40,058 nucleotides of DNA from an uncultured Pseudanabaenaceae cyanobacterium (GCA_937949725.1 CALECT010000071.1:1-40058), one strand, 5' to 3'; counted from the first letter of the stretch, positions 6,248-15,422 are shown. Notes: a model not told the origin generated them from the sequence alone. Translations and numbers: made by a program.

Positions 6248-8089
6248 CTAAACCGGAATTGCTTCAGCAGTCCCTTCACTCCCCCCATCTAGACAGAGCA
6301 CCACACAATTTCTGCCCTGATTCTTAGCCAGATAGAGTGCCTTATCTGCTAGCTGTAAGGCCGCCGCCGAGGCAAGGTGCCCTTCGTGAATCGTAGTCAC
6401 ACCGCAGCTCAGGGTCACATGGGGACCCACTTGAGAGCCACTATGCTCCAGCCCCAAGGACTCCACCTTAGCCCGCACGCGCTCACCAATTTCTTCAGCG
6501 AGCTCCGGGTGAGTGTTAGGCAAAATGACCGCAAATTCTTCACCACCGTAGCGCGCCACAACATCAACTCGACGCACTGCTTGGCGGATGGCGCGGGCCA
6601 CCTGAGTAAGGCAGGCATCTCCAGCCTGGTGGCCATAGGTGTCGTTATAGGGCTTGAAATAGTCGATGTCGCAAAGAATCAGAGACACATGCTTCTGCTG
6701 CTGAATCTTTTGACGCAGCACCCGGTCAAATTGACGACGGTTCGCCACCTGGGTGAGTTCGTCAACCAAAGCTAAGCGCTCTAAAACCTGGTTGTGGTAA
6801 GCGACCATCGCGACTGACAGGGTCACTATTGCCACCAGGGGAGCACCCACCGGCACCCACCACCCCAGATTAAACAGACCATAACCACTCAGCACCAGGG
6901 CACCGCCCATCGTGACGGTACCGCCGAAAACCAGCCAACCTGGAGGAATAAGCTTACGCAGCTTGTCCGATTGCAGCAGCCGCCAGGAGCTCACCGCCGC
7001 CGCGATCGCCCACAGCCCAATCCAGGCATATTCCCAAGGCTCGGACCAATAGCCTAAGAGGCCCTCTCCCTCCAGCGCCGCCGTGAGCATTTGGCGGGTG
7101 AGGTGAGCATGGATAAACACCCCCGGCATATTGCGACGGCTATTGGAAAAGCTAGTGTTGTAGGGCGTAATGAAGGCATCGTTGAGGCTCGGTGCGGTGA
7201 CGCCGACCAATACCACGCGATCCGCGAGGGCTTCTTTGGGCAGCGTACCGTTGAGCACATCCATGACCGAGTAAGTCGGAAAAACCTCGCGGCCCCCGCC
7301 CTTACCTCCGCGATAGTTGAGCATCATCTGGTAGCCACCACTGTCGATGCCCTGGTAGCCACCACTGCGATCGCCCAAGGCATCAAACGTTGACTGGCCC
7401 AAGCGAATTGTCCCGGAGCCATCCTCAAGCATTTCTGGCCCAATACCTTCTTCAGCAAGGTAATGGAGGGCAAGGGTGGTGGACATGCCCAACTTCACCT
7501 CGTCTGGGCTGGCCTGGACAGAAATGAGGCTGCGGCGGACTCTGTTATCGGGATCGAGCACGAGATCTGCGAGACCAACTTGGCCGAGGGATTTCAGAAT
7601 AGGAGAGGGTGGCACGGTTTGACCCACAGCCTTCTCCACGCCCACCAGAGTTGGCATTGCTTCATAGGCCTTGGTCAAACGATTTAATCCAGGGGGGACT
7701 TCCACATCACGATAGAGATCCAGGCCTACGGCTCTGGGCTCATAACCATTAATGTTCTCCAGAAGTTCTGCTAGCTTCTCATCGGCAATTGGCCAGCGAC
7801 CCAAAGCTGAAATATCTTGTTCTGCGACTTCTAAAACGACAATCCGAGCATCTTTCTCAACAGCAGGCTGGTGCCTCGTGAAGAGGTCAAATGCTTGAAA
7901 TTCCAACAGTTGTAACCAGCCAAAGCTATTGATAGCCATGACCGTTCCCGTGAGACCTAGGGTGACTGCAATTCCAGAAGAGGATTGTTGGACAAACTTG
8001 CTCTGACAGTGACGCAGACCAGCCTTAATACTTTGAGAAATTGCCTGCATAGTGGAGGAAGGAAGATGCCCAGAATGGAAGCGACTCAC
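6248..8089 (-). CDS. CHASE2 domain diguanylate cyclase (GGDEF)
   Basis: The product has 613 residues. Domain order is: a membrane anchor at about residues 37-56; a CHASE2 extracytoplasmic sensor at about 60-335 (RIVVLEVAEQDISALGRWP, DRVVLVGVTAPSLND); three membrane helices at about 350-432; and a GGDEF domain at about 437-605. The catalytic signature is GGEEF at 515-519, with YFKPYNDTYGH upstream. An RRVD at 506-509, five residues before GGEEF, matches the allosteric I-site RxxD, so c-di-GMP product inhibition is expected. It should convert two GTP to c-di-GMP in response to an unknown envelope signal. No EAL domain is present. The longest frame starts at GTG 8089; ATG 8050 is an alternative that keeps every domain. 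Confidence 0.93.
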   Translation of the reverse strand: MSRFHSGHLPSSTMQAISQSIKAGLRHCQSKFVQQSSSGIAVTLGLTGTVMAINSFGWLQLLEFQAFDLFTRHQPAVEKDARIVVLEVAEQDISALGRWPIADEKLAELLENINGYEPRAVGLDLYRDVEVPPGLNRLTKAYEAMPTLVGVEKAVGQTVPPSPILKSLGQVGLADLVLDPDNRVRRSLISVQASPDEVKLGMSTTLALHYLAEEGIGPEMLEDGSGTIRLGQSTFDALGDRSGGYQGIDSGGYQMMLNYRGGKGGGREVFPTYSVMDVLNGTLPKEALADRVVLVGVTAPSLNDAFITPYNTSFSNSRRNMPGVFIHAHLTRQMLTAALEGEGLLGYWSEPWEYAWIGLWAIAAAVSSWRLLQSDKLRKLIPPGWLVFGGTVTMGGALVLSGYGLFNLGWWVPVGAPLVAIVTLSVAMVAYHNQVLERLALVDELTQVANRRQFDRVLRQKIQQQKHVSLILCDIDYFKPYNDTYGHQAGDACLTQVARAIRQAVRRVDVVARYGGEEFAVILPNTHPELAEEIGERVRAKVESLGLEHSGSQVGPHVTLSCGVTTIHEGHLASAAALQLADKALYLAKNQGRNCVVLCLDGGSEGTAEAIPV

Positions 8090-8422
8090 CGAGCCTGCAC
8101 AATAGAGACATGGTTTATCGCTGGGTGTTCGGCTCCTGCTGCTTTCTCGTGACTGCTGTATAAGTCACGCTCTCAAAGCAGGAGATAGCTTGGACTTAAG
8201 TGACCCCAATTTGTTGGAATGCGCGTTGTAACGACTTGTACTATTTGTTCCCTTGAAATCCCTGGGAGTAACGAGTCACAGCGTAAAACAGGAAGCATAA
8301 AGCCCGCCGCAAGACTGTGCGACGGGCTAACCTTCAATGAAGTCGATGGATTAACAAAGGCCTGGTTTTGGAATGGTGAACCCTGCTGCAGGCCCCATTA
8401 TTGCTCGTAGTTGAGTCGCGCC
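8090..8422. other. Intergenic region between DUF928 and CHASE2 genes
   Basis: No gene is supported here. The part near 8300 carries an imperfect hairpin, listed separately. The part next to 8090 should contain the promoter of the CHASE2 gene. The short open frame at 8219-8410 has no coding features. Confidence 0.5.
8301..8328 (-). terminator. Hairpin downstream of DUF928 gene
   Basis: The arms AGCCCGCCGC (8301-8310) and GCGACGGGCT (8319-8328) pair with one mismatch around an 8-base loop. On the minus strand the hairpin is followed by TTTATGCTT, a weak U-tract. It lies about 95 bases after the DUF928 stop and is a plausible intrinsic terminator, separating that gene from the CHASE2 gene. Confidence 0.5.
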
Positions 8423-9151
8423 CTACTTAATATCCACCTTGATACCGCCCTCAGTGAGGAGCTGACCCCAGGCTGAATCGGCGTTGATACCCTCGTTTTC
8501 GCGATGGCTTGCGAGGACTGCCACTGTGTCATACCAGAGGCCCGCTTTGCCATAGTATGAGGCCTGTTCCAGGGGCTGAAGTGCTGCCACAGCTTCCTGA
8601 TCTACAGCCTCAACTCGCTCCACCCAACCAGAAGCCCAAGGGCTATCTGGGCCTAGCTTGCTGCCGCAAATAACCGCAACTGACCAACGATACTGTTCTC
8701 CCATTTCCAGTGGGGGAGCATTGTCGGGCAAGGTGAATTTCACCAAATTACTCTCGCTACTGGGTAAGCTCATGGTCATTTCAAAGAAGTAGCTTTCATC
8801 CTCATTCTTGAGGCTAAAAAAGACTTGATTGGCAGAGGTTTGGTCGATATTTGCCATGAAGGTAGGACGGGCTGATGCGGTTAGGCCGCTGTTGCCTTGG
8901 GGGGTAAGAAGGGTCACTGTCTCCTGGATGCCTGTGCGGTTTTGCAGGCAGCGACCGCGAGAGGCTCCTCCTTCGGAATCTTTTGGCATAGCCCGGCCTT
9001 TGGGGGCAAAGAAGCCATTAAACTTAGCTTTTTGGGAGGCTGGTTGGGTTTGGGCCGTTACGCTCTGGGGCTGGAGCATTTCCCCTGCACCTGCCGTCCC
9101 CAGAAGGATGAGTGCTAATAATGCGTAACTGATGGACTTCAATTTAGACAT
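8423..9151 (-). CDS. DUF928 domain secreted protein
   Basis: With the start at ATG 9151, the product has 242 residues. It begins MSKLKSISYALLALILLG, a signal peptide likely cleaved before the GEMLQPQSVTAQ region. The mature part matches DUF928 in layout: RCLQNRTGIQETVTLLTPQG, then GLTASARPTFMANI, then FTLPDNAPPLEMGEQYRWSV and CGSKLGPDSPWASGWVERVE. Family function is unknown. DUF928 genes often lie near secreted CHAT-TPR or CHASE2 genes in cyanobacteria, as here with a CHAT-TPR gene upstream and a CHASE2-GGDEF gene downstream on the same strand. The longer frame to 9166 starts at TTG and is less likely. Confidence 0.88.
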   Translation of the reverse strand: MSKLKSISYALLALILLGTAGAGEMLQPQSVTAQTQPASQKAKFNGFFAPKGRAMPKDSEGGASRGRCLQNRTGIQETVTLLTPQGNSGLTASARPTFMANIDQTSANQVFFSLKNEDESYFFEMTMSLPSSESNLVKFTLPDNAPPLEMGEQYRWSVAVICGSKLGPDSPWASGWVERVEAVDQEAVAALQPLEQASYYGKAGLWYDTVAVLASHRENEGINADSAWGQLLTEGGIKVDIK

Positions 9152-9634
9152 GGCAAGAATCAGCAAAGGTTCACAAGGTGTAGATTCAATGGAGGACTCC
9201 CGATTTACGGCAGTACTAGCCCCTACTCTCCTAGGTAATTCTGCTAGAAGAAAGAAGGATTAGCTAAGGCTAAATCAGTAGATTTATGCCATCACTAGAG
9301 CTGGCTCAAAAAGCAGAAATTTCTCGATTTTTATTTCCATACAAGCCTTGCAAGAGCCATAGGAGTTACAAGTATCACTTTCTTCTGACTGATCTCTATC
9401 CGTTGAAATAGAAGATCGATCTTGGGAGAGGAGTAATTTAATTCGCTCCGATCATGACATCACAAGACTCAGCCGAGCCCACTTTAGAACCGCGACTGAA
9501 TTCACTAAGACTCCTATTGAGTATGGTTTAGCTCCTTAGGGATAAAATCCCGAAAACTACGCTTTATAGAGGCTTTGAATTGAGACGAAAGCCCGTATTC
9601 CCATGGTGGAAATTACAGGGATTAGATTGCTTGC
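9152..9634. other. Intergenic region upstream of DUF928 gene
   Basis: About 480 bases hold no supported gene. A 26-codon plus-strand frame from ATG 9448 (MTSQDSAEPTLEPRLNS and onward to a TAG) has ordinary composition and could be a truncated gene start, but nothing downstream continues it. The promoter for the DUF928 gene should lie at the left end of this stretch. Confidence 0.4.
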
Positions 9635-9682
9635 TTCTGCAACAAAAAGGTCCGCCATTTGGCGGACCTTTTTGTTGCAGAA
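9635..9682. terminator. Long perfect hairpin, bidirectional terminator
   Basis: The arms 9635-9656 and 9661-9682 pair perfectly over 22 bases around a four-base ATTT loop. The GC-rich apex (GGTCCGCC/GGCGGACC) is followed on both strands by CTTTTTGTTG, a U-tract built into the stem. It lies about 90 bases past the CHAT gene stop and should terminate that transcript; the symmetry would also allow action on the plus strand. Confidence 0.85.
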
Positions 9683-9773
9683 CTGAAGCATTAGAAGCTG
9701 AGAATAGCCCAAGGAGTGAGTCTCCTTTGTTTGTCCGTCAGTGCTGAATATAGTGCCTTGAAATTCGGTGAAT

Positions 9774-12401
9774 TTACAGCCAGTTCCCCACCAAAACAAA
9801 AGTAGACCAGTAGAACGGGTGACTATATTTATCACTCTTTAGGAGAGCAAGCTGAGCTTGGCGGAGGGATTCACCCCGAGAAACCTTGTCTGAAGAAGCC
9901 AGGTCTTGGTAAAGCTCGGTCATTAGCAATGCAGTGGAGCGATCGTTGACGGACCATAGGGTCGCGAGGGTACTGCGAGCACCGGACTGTACCGCCAGAC
10001 CCGCTAGGCCTAAGGCCGCTTGGTTATCTCCTGCTGCGGTCTGGCAGGCACTGAGGACGAGGAGTTCAATAGGCTTGGTCCGACTATCCCTACGGCTCTT
10101 GAGCAGCGCCCGAATGTCCCGCACCTTGATTTGTTCATCCCAGGTTAGGAGAAAGGTCTGCTCAGGGTCCGAGCTGAACTGGCCATGGGTCGCCAAGTGG
10201 ACAATGGGATAGCTACTGTCCTGGAGCTGGCGCTGGAGATTGGCCTTGGTAAACTCTGAATCCAGGAAGATCTTGGATGGTACGTTAGCCTGGATTTGAT
10301 CAATTTCCTGCTGGACCCCGGGCAAGGCTGAGAAGCCTTGGCGAGCCTCCGTCAGACCTACGCTTAGGGCTTGTAGCTGTTCTTGGCCCAGGGTTTTCGG
10401 TTCCAGTAGCTGGAGACCAGGGGTGAGGGCAACTTGATAGTTTTCCACCAAATATTGGGTGCCGTCATGGAGAGCAGCCATGGGCAGGTTGCGCAGGGGA
10501 CCATCTGGGACAAAAACCAAGGTTTTGATTTCCTGCTCCTGAAGCTGAGCTGCCGCAGGGCGGATGAGCCAGTTATAGAGTTTGCCTGATAGTTCAAGCT
10601 GGCGACGATTTGAGGCAACGGGGGTGAGGGATTGAAGCCAATCTTCTAGAACGCTGTTCATTTCCTCCGGGGTGATGGCCACGCTGTGGTGGCTCATGGG
10701 CTTGCCAGGGATAGAGACGAGAACTTCGAGGCGATCGCTCAGAATAATCGGATAAAACACCGCTGCATTGCGGTCAATCGCATCGATCTTTTGGCTTGTG
10801 ACGTCAAGGCAAGCGGAGCGGAAGAAGTTTTCCAATTCTGCAAGCTGGAGTTCCTCAATGGCATCGCGGGCTTCGGTTAGCATGGCTTGGTCTGAGTCCG
10901 GCTGAATCAGCAGGGACATCAGTTGCCGATAAACCGGCTCAACGCTTTCCTGGAAGGAGAACTGAATTTCGGGGTTCGTGGCGACGAGGTCACCGCGAAT
11001 GGAACGTAGGGTGGTGACGGCGTCTCGATAGGAAATGATGGCATCTTGGCGCTGCGCCTTGCTCAGAGATGAGTCCTTGCTACCTGATTTTGTTGTGATG
11101 CGGCCCATTTGCCACTGCCAGCGATAGGAAATGTCGGGGGCATGGTTCGTTTGAGCGAGACGCAGGGCCTGGCGGGTGAGTTGTGCCGCGTCATCCCATT
11201 GGCCAGTTTGCTCATAGAGCGTTCCTAGCTCACCGAGGGCATAGGATTCGGCGCGGGAATCTTTGATTTGGCGGGATTGATCTACAGCGATCGCCAATTG
11301 CTCTGCCACGCCCCGAGCGGTGCTCAGTCGATTGGCATCAGCAATCAATGTGGACTTTCCCGCAGCTTTGCGACTTGCCTTGAGACGCGACAACTGAACG
11401 GGCTCCGTGACCGCAGCCATGGATAACTGTCCCTGTTGCTCCAGCATCTGCATGAGGCTAGAGGCTAAATTGACCCGACCGTAAATAGCGCGACGGCTGG
11501 GAGGCAACGCCTGGAATTGCCGACTAATCGTTCCTAGCAGGGAGCGCGCCGTTGCCCAATGCTGCTGGTCAACATGGAGACTGAGCTGGTTGAGTTGGGC
11601 CTCAAGGCTGACTAGGCGATCGCCCGTTGTGGCAGCCAGACGGTACTGCTCTAGCGCCGCTTCTGGTTGCTTCAGGGCTCGTAGGGTATTGCCCAAAGTA
11701 ATGCGGGTTGCACTGCTGTCCAGCTGATTTTGCTGGGCAATGCTCAGGCTCTTTTCTAGGGCTTCTTGAGAGTCGGCGAGGTAACCAGTTGCTTGGAAAA
11801 TACTCCCTAAGCTCTGAAACCCTAGAACTTTAATTTCGAGGTCTGCTTGGGCTTCAATCTGAGTTCTCAACGCCACCATCAGGTTACGGGCTCGATTGTA
11901 GAGACCGACAGTTTGCAAGGCCTGGGCTTGATTGATTTGGCTGCCTAGAACCCCGCGCTGGTCATTGGCTTTCTGGTATTTTTCCTGGGCATCTCGCCAC
12001 ATCAGCAAGGCAGCTTCGGCATTACCTCGGCGGAACAAATGACTGGCCTCAGCATTGAGAGCCTGGGCTTGACGTAAGGCGGGGACTGAATTGGGCTGGG
12101 GGGTCGCCTGGGCAATGAGTGCTTCCGTAGGCTGGGTCAGCGCCAATTTAAGTCCCAGTTGAGGAGAGTAGGGCAGGGCCTCGCCAGAGGTCGTTCTACC
12201 CAGGGAGACTGCCGGGCGAATGCTGCTGTGACGGTAAGTCGCCATGGCAGGTAAAGCCAAGCTGGCGAAGCAAAAAGAGAGGATGGCTAGGAATAGCAAC
12301 CCAATCCGCCTAAATCGACATAGCGCAGCATCACGACGGCTGCTTCTAACCTGGAGCAAACCTTTGAATTGGGTGGCACTCAATTTCACGGCGCTCTTCA
12401 C
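9774..12401 (-). CDS. Secreted TPR-CHAT caspase-like protein
   Basis: The product has 875 residues. A basic N-terminus and a hydrophobic segment at about residues 32-54 (ending LALPAMA) indicate export. Tetratricopeptide repeats span about 110-430. The CHAT peptidase domain covers about 560-875. The catalytic dyad is visible: His739 in VHLATHG and Cys786 in LVLSACQTAAG, followed by GLAGLAVQSGARSTLATLWSV. CHAT domains are caspase/separase-like cysteine peptidases; the substrate of this secreted TPR-linked cyanobacterial type is unknown. The start is a GTG at 12401; a GTG at 12389 is possible. The gene is followed by a strong terminator, then DUF928 and CHASE2-GGDEF genes in the same direction. 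Confidence 0.92.
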   Translation of the reverse strand: MKSAVKLSATQFKGLLQVRSSRRDAALCRFRRIGLLFLAILSFCFASLALPAMATYRHSSIRPAVSLGRTTSGEALPYSPQLGLKLALTQPTEALIAQATPQPNSVPALRQAQALNAEASHLFRRGNAEAALLMWRDAQEKYQKANDQRGVLGSQINQAQALQTVGLYNRARNLMVALRTQIEAQADLEIKVLGFQSLGSIFQATGYLADSQEALEKSLSIAQQNQLDSSATRITLGNTLRALKQPEAALEQYRLAATTGDRLVSLEAQLNQLSLHVDQQHWATARSLLGTISRQFQALPPSRRAIYGRVNLASSLMQMLEQQGQLSMAAVTEPVQLSRLKASRKAAGKSTLIADANRLSTARGVAEQLAIAVDQSRQIKDSRAESYALGELGTLYEQTGQWDDAAQLTRQALRLAQTNHAPDISYRWQWQMGRITTKSGSKDSSLSKAQRQDAIISYRDAVTTLRSIRGDLVATNPEIQFSFQESVEPVYRQLMSLLIQPDSDQAMLTEARDAIEELQLAELENFFRSACLDVTSQKIDAIDRNAAVFYPIILSDRLEVLVSIPGKPMSHHSVAITPEEMNSVLEDWLQSLTPVASNRRQLELSGKLYNWLIRPAAAQLQEQEIKTLVFVPDGPLRNLPMAALHDGTQYLVENYQVALTPGLQLLEPKTLGQEQLQALSVGLTEARQGFSALPGVQQEIDQIQANVPSKIFLDSEFTKANLQRQLQDSSYPIVHLATHGQFSSDPEQTFLLTWDEQIKVRDIRALLKSRRDSRTKPIELLVLSACQTAAGDNQAALGLAGLAVQSGARSTLATLWSVNDRSTALLMTELYQDLASSDKVSRGESLRQAQLALLKSDKYSHPFYWSTFVLVGNWL

Positions 12402-12829
12402 TCACAACTGCAGTGTGGAACGAGGCATAAAGATTGCCTCTGCCCTAGGTTTCCCCAAAGACTTTGCAAGAAGGACAAAATGGCCATCCTAGACAGGAGA
12501 GACTATTCAGCTAGAGACTACGCAGCTATAGATAGGATTTTTTGCAATTGACTGGGGATGCTTTGAGTGAACTGGAGAATCCATCCCGGCAGGTAGTAAA
12601 AATCACCCATCTAAGTGGTATTTTCTTTTCTTTTAGTATCAAATAGTCTAATCAGCATTGAAATTATGAAAATTATGGAGCGAAATTAGGATTTGTTAGG
12701 AATTGCCGATATCTTTACGCCTAATAGCAATGGGTTATCTCAGGACTCTGAGCAGAGCTTGATGCAATGCATTCAGGGAAATAGGGTTAGCCTTTGCGCT
12801 TGAATCTAAGGTTTCCATAGGATTGAATA
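12402..12829. other. Divergent intergenic region between CHAT and holin-family genes
   Basis: About 430 bases separate two divergently transcribed genes and must hold both promoters. The middle (12600-12720) is AT-rich. I see no RNA gene or convincing small ORF. The open frames crossing 12244-12551 lie largely inside the CHAT gene's 5' end and look spurious. Confidence 0.5.
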
Positions 12830-13201
12830 ATGGGTTTCATCATCGGTTTTGTTGTGACGCTCGTGGTAACTGCGATCGCGCTATTCATCATTTCCAAATT
12901 GCCTTTGGGCGTAGAAATTGATAGTGCAGGTAAAGCTTTGGTCTCTGCATTAGTTTTCGGTGTTCTGAATGCTTTGGCTTATCCCTTGAAGGCAATTTTG
13001 ACCGCAGGTCCCTTGGAATATTTGTTTTTCCCAATCCTGATTTTGATCAATATCGTTGTGTTTGGCTTGACGGCCAAATTGGTCGAAGGCTTCCGCCTCC
13101 GCAGCATCTGGAGCGCTGTGTTTGGAGCGCTGTTGCTGGGCGTTCTCAACTCCATCTTGTTTAAGGTGTTGGGCGGAATCTTCCCTGTTGTGGCTGGCTA
13201 A
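12830..13201 (+). CDS. Phage holin family (YvlD-type) membrane protein
   Basis: The 123-residue product is almost entirely hydrophobic, with four membrane helices at about residues 2-22, 33-55, 62-83 and 90-118. The layout (short inter-helix loops, a conserved LNALAYPL-like segment after helix 2, and LLLGVLNSIL in helix 4) fits the phage holin 4 superfamily 2 (PF04020). Despite the name, this is a common chromosomal family of unknown role; no other phage gene is nearby. A strong terminator follows 46 bases after the stop. Confidence 0.8.
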   Translation: MGFIIGFVVTLVVTAIALFIISKLPLGVEIDSAGKALVSALVFGVLNALAYPLKAILTAGPLEYLFFPILILINIVVFGLTAKLVEGFRLRSIWSAVFGALLLGVLNSILFKVLGGIFPVVAG

Positions 13202-13246
13202 GCAATTAGGATTTTGCAGCGATCGCAGCTTTGCAAGGCTGCATCG

Positions 13247-13280
13247 AAAAGGCAGAGGCTGTTTAGCCTCTGCCTTTTTA
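13247..13280 (+). terminator. Intrinsic terminator of holin-family gene
   Basis: AAAAGGCAGAGGCT and AGCCTCTGCCTTTT form a perfect stem around a GTTT loop, followed by a run of T. It lies in the right position to end the 12830-13201 transcript, and can also block read-through into the convergent aspartokinase gene. Confidence 0.88.
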
Positions 13281-13339
13281 GTTCGCCCATTGATTTTTAA
13301 CTACAGTCCCTATCTTCGTTGAGTGCCTAGATGCCTGCA

Positions 13340-15169
13340 CTATGCACCTTTAGGAACCTCAACCACCTCCGTTCCCTCTAGGGCAAAAGCCTGGTGAACG
13401 GCCTGCAAAGCCTCAATGGCCAGATTCTCATCCACAAGACAGCTAATCTTTATTTCCGAAGTGGCAATCATCTGAATATTAATCTTGGCGCTGGCTAGGG
13501 CATCAAACATCCGAGCTGCAACGCCAGAAGCTGCCACCATACCAGCACCAACGACGCTCACTTTCGTGACGGTGCGGTTGATTTCCAACGCAGCACAGCC
13601 CATTTTCTCCACGATATCTGCCAGGGCGGCTTGGGCACGATCGGCATCGTCCCGAGCCACGGTAAAAGCGATATCGCGGGTGTCGATGCCATTAACCCGG
13701 CGACAGCGCTGGGACTGGATGATCATGTCCACACTGACCTGGGCCTCAGCCAGCAAGGTGAAGATGCGGGCAGCCATGCCGGGGCGATCCGGCACATGGC
13801 GAATGGCGAGCTGGGCTTGCTCTCGATCCAGGGCAACACCTCGCACGGGAGGAGGCGTTTGTGAACCCGCAGGCTTGAGGGGAGCCAGAGAAGAACTGTG
13901 GATTTCAAACGTTTTGCAGAGGGCGGCGATGGCGCGATCGCTCTGGTCCGCATCCACTAGGCAGCTCACTTTCACCTCCGAGGTGGAGATCATTTGGATA
14001 TTGACCCCGGCATCAGATAGGGACTGGAACATCTGGGCGGCCACGCCGGGGCGACCAATCATGCCTGCACCGGAAATACTCACCTTGGCGATCGCCCCAT
14101 CGGTGACAATGCCCTCAGCCGGTAGAGCGCTATTGGCGGCATCACAAAGCGACTGATAAATCTCGCCTGCGGTGCTTTGTGCCAAGTCCAGGTCCGCCTG
14201 CTTAACCGTGAAGGCGATGTCGTTGCTATTGCCTTCGTAGATGGACTGGATGATCAGGTCCACGGGGAGCTGTTTTTGAGCGATCGCGCCAAACAGGGTC
14301 GCTGCCACGCCGGGACGGTCGGGCACTTGGAGAAGACTCACCTTAGCCTGATTGAGGTCCAGCTCTACCCCGTCTACAGGCCGAGCAATTTCCATGCCCT
14401 CCAGGGAGCGAGGACCGGCGGGGCGAGAGCGCACCCAGGTGCCGGGCTGGTCGGTCCAACTGGAGCGAACCACTACGGGAATGCCGTAGTTGCGAGCAAT
14501 TTCTACGGCACGGGGATGGAGAACGCTGGCCCCTAAGCTGGCCAATTCAAGCATTTCGTCACAGGTCACCTCCTCCATCTGGGAGGCCTCGGGCACTAAG
14601 CGAGGGTCGGTTGTGAGAATGCCCGGGACATCGGTGCAAATCTCGCAATGGTCCGCTCCCAGGGCAGCAGCCAGCGCCACGGCGGAGGTATCGGAACCGC
14701 CTCGGCCCAGGGTGGTAATTTCAAAATCGTCATTGCCCGGTGCAGGGGTGCTCATGCCCTGGAAGCCTGCAACGACGACCACTTCTCCCTGGTCTAACGC
14801 TTTACGCAGGCGATCCGGCTTGATCGAAAGAATTCGGGCGCGGGTGTGGTGAGCTTCGGTGACAATGCCCACCTGGGCTCCGGTCATGGAGCGGGCGGGC
14901 TGGCCCAGGGCCTGGAGGGCCATCGTGAGCAGAGAAATAGAGACCTGTTCCCCTGTGGAAAGGAGCATGTCCATCTCCCGCTGGTTGGGATTATCTGTGA
15001 TGTCGGCGGCCAGGCCAACCAGGGTGTCGGTGCTCTTGCCCATGGCAGAAACGACCACGACCACTTGGTTGCCCTCGGCGGCGGTTTTAGCCACGCGCTG
15101 GGCGACGGTGCGAATTCTTTCCGTTGAGCCGACGGATGTGCCGCCGTACTTTTGAACCACCAGCGCCAT
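13340..15169 (-). CDS. lysC: Aspartokinase with duplicated ACT regulatory region
   Basis: The product has 609 residues. The N-terminal kinase domain (1-250) carries KYGGTSVG at residues 7-14, VVVVSAMGKSTD, and GRGGSDTSAVALAAALGAD. It catalyses ATP-dependent phosphorylation of L-aspartate, the first step to lysine, threonine and methionine. The C-terminal half has two tandem regulatory blocks, each with a VPDRPG(V/M)AA segment and a (S/T)xxxKVS(V/I)xGAGM(I/V) segment, giving four ACT domains. Cyanobacterial aspartokinases typically have this layout, whereas most bacterial enzymes have one ACT pair. Feedback inhibition by lysine and/or threonine is expected. AAGGA lies 9 bases before ATG 15169, supporting the start. 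Confidence 0.96.
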   Translation of the reverse strand: MALVVQKYGGTSVGSTERIRTVAQRVAKTAAEGNQVVVVVSAMGKSTDTLVGLAADITDNPNQREMDMLLSTGEQVSISLLTMALQALGQPARSMTGAQVGIVTEAHHTRARILSIKPDRLRKALDQGEVVVVAGFQGMSTPAPGNDDFEITTLGRGGSDTSAVALAAALGADHCEICTDVPGILTTDPRLVPEASQMEEVTCDEMLELASLGASVLHPRAVEIARNYGIPVVVRSSWTDQPGTWVRSRPAGPRSLEGMEIARPVDGVELDLNQAKVSLLQVPDRPGVAATLFGAIAQKQLPVDLIIQSIYEGNSNDIAFTVKQADLDLAQSTAGEIYQSLCDAANSALPAEGIVTDGAIAKVSISGAGMIGRPGVAAQMFQSLSDAGVNIQMISTSEVKVSCLVDADQSDRAIAALCKTFEIHSSSLAPLKPAGSQTPPPVRGVALDREQAQLAIRHVPDRPGMAARIFTLLAEAQVSVDMIIQSQRCRRVNGIDTRDIAFTVARDDADRAQAALADIVEKMGCAALEINRTVTKVSVVGAGMVAASGVAARMFDALASAKINIQMIATSEIKISCLVDENLAIEALQAVHQAFALEGTEVVEVPKGA

Positions 15170-15389
15170 GGGAGTCGTCCTTGCCCGTCCTGAGCCTTGA
15201 ATCCTGTTTTTGCAAGTTGGCTCGGTTTTTTGACCTGAGAAGGGGGTCAGCGACCAAAGCCATCTCCCCTAAAGAATTGCAGCTCAGTGGGGGGAGCTGA
15301 CTGCTAAGGGAGTGAGCTTTAAACCTTATCAGAGCAAGAAAGCTCCTTCACGAACCAGCCAGATGTTGCAGCAGACCTAGAAATAGCCA

Positions 15390-15422
15390 AAAGCCTCCCA
15401 GGTTGGCCCATGAAGAGGCTTT
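15390..15422 (-). terminator. Hairpin downstream of DUF4168 gene
   Basis: AAAGCCTC (15390-15397) pairs with GAGGCTTT (15415-15422) across a 17-base loop. On the minus strand it is followed by TGGCTATTTC, a poor U-tract. Its position after the DUF4168 stop suggests a weak terminator. The rest of the 15170-15480 interval has no gene and should contain the aspartokinase promoter. Confidence 0.4.

Noticed and set aside
12830..13201. Prophage because of a holin-family gene
   Set aside because: The PF04020-type family is a common chromosomal membrane protein, and no other phage gene is nearby.
13485..14156. Long plus-strand ORFs opposite aspartokinase
   Set aside because: Composition is that of an antisense frame of a GC-rich gene, and lysC homology on the minus strand is unambiguous.
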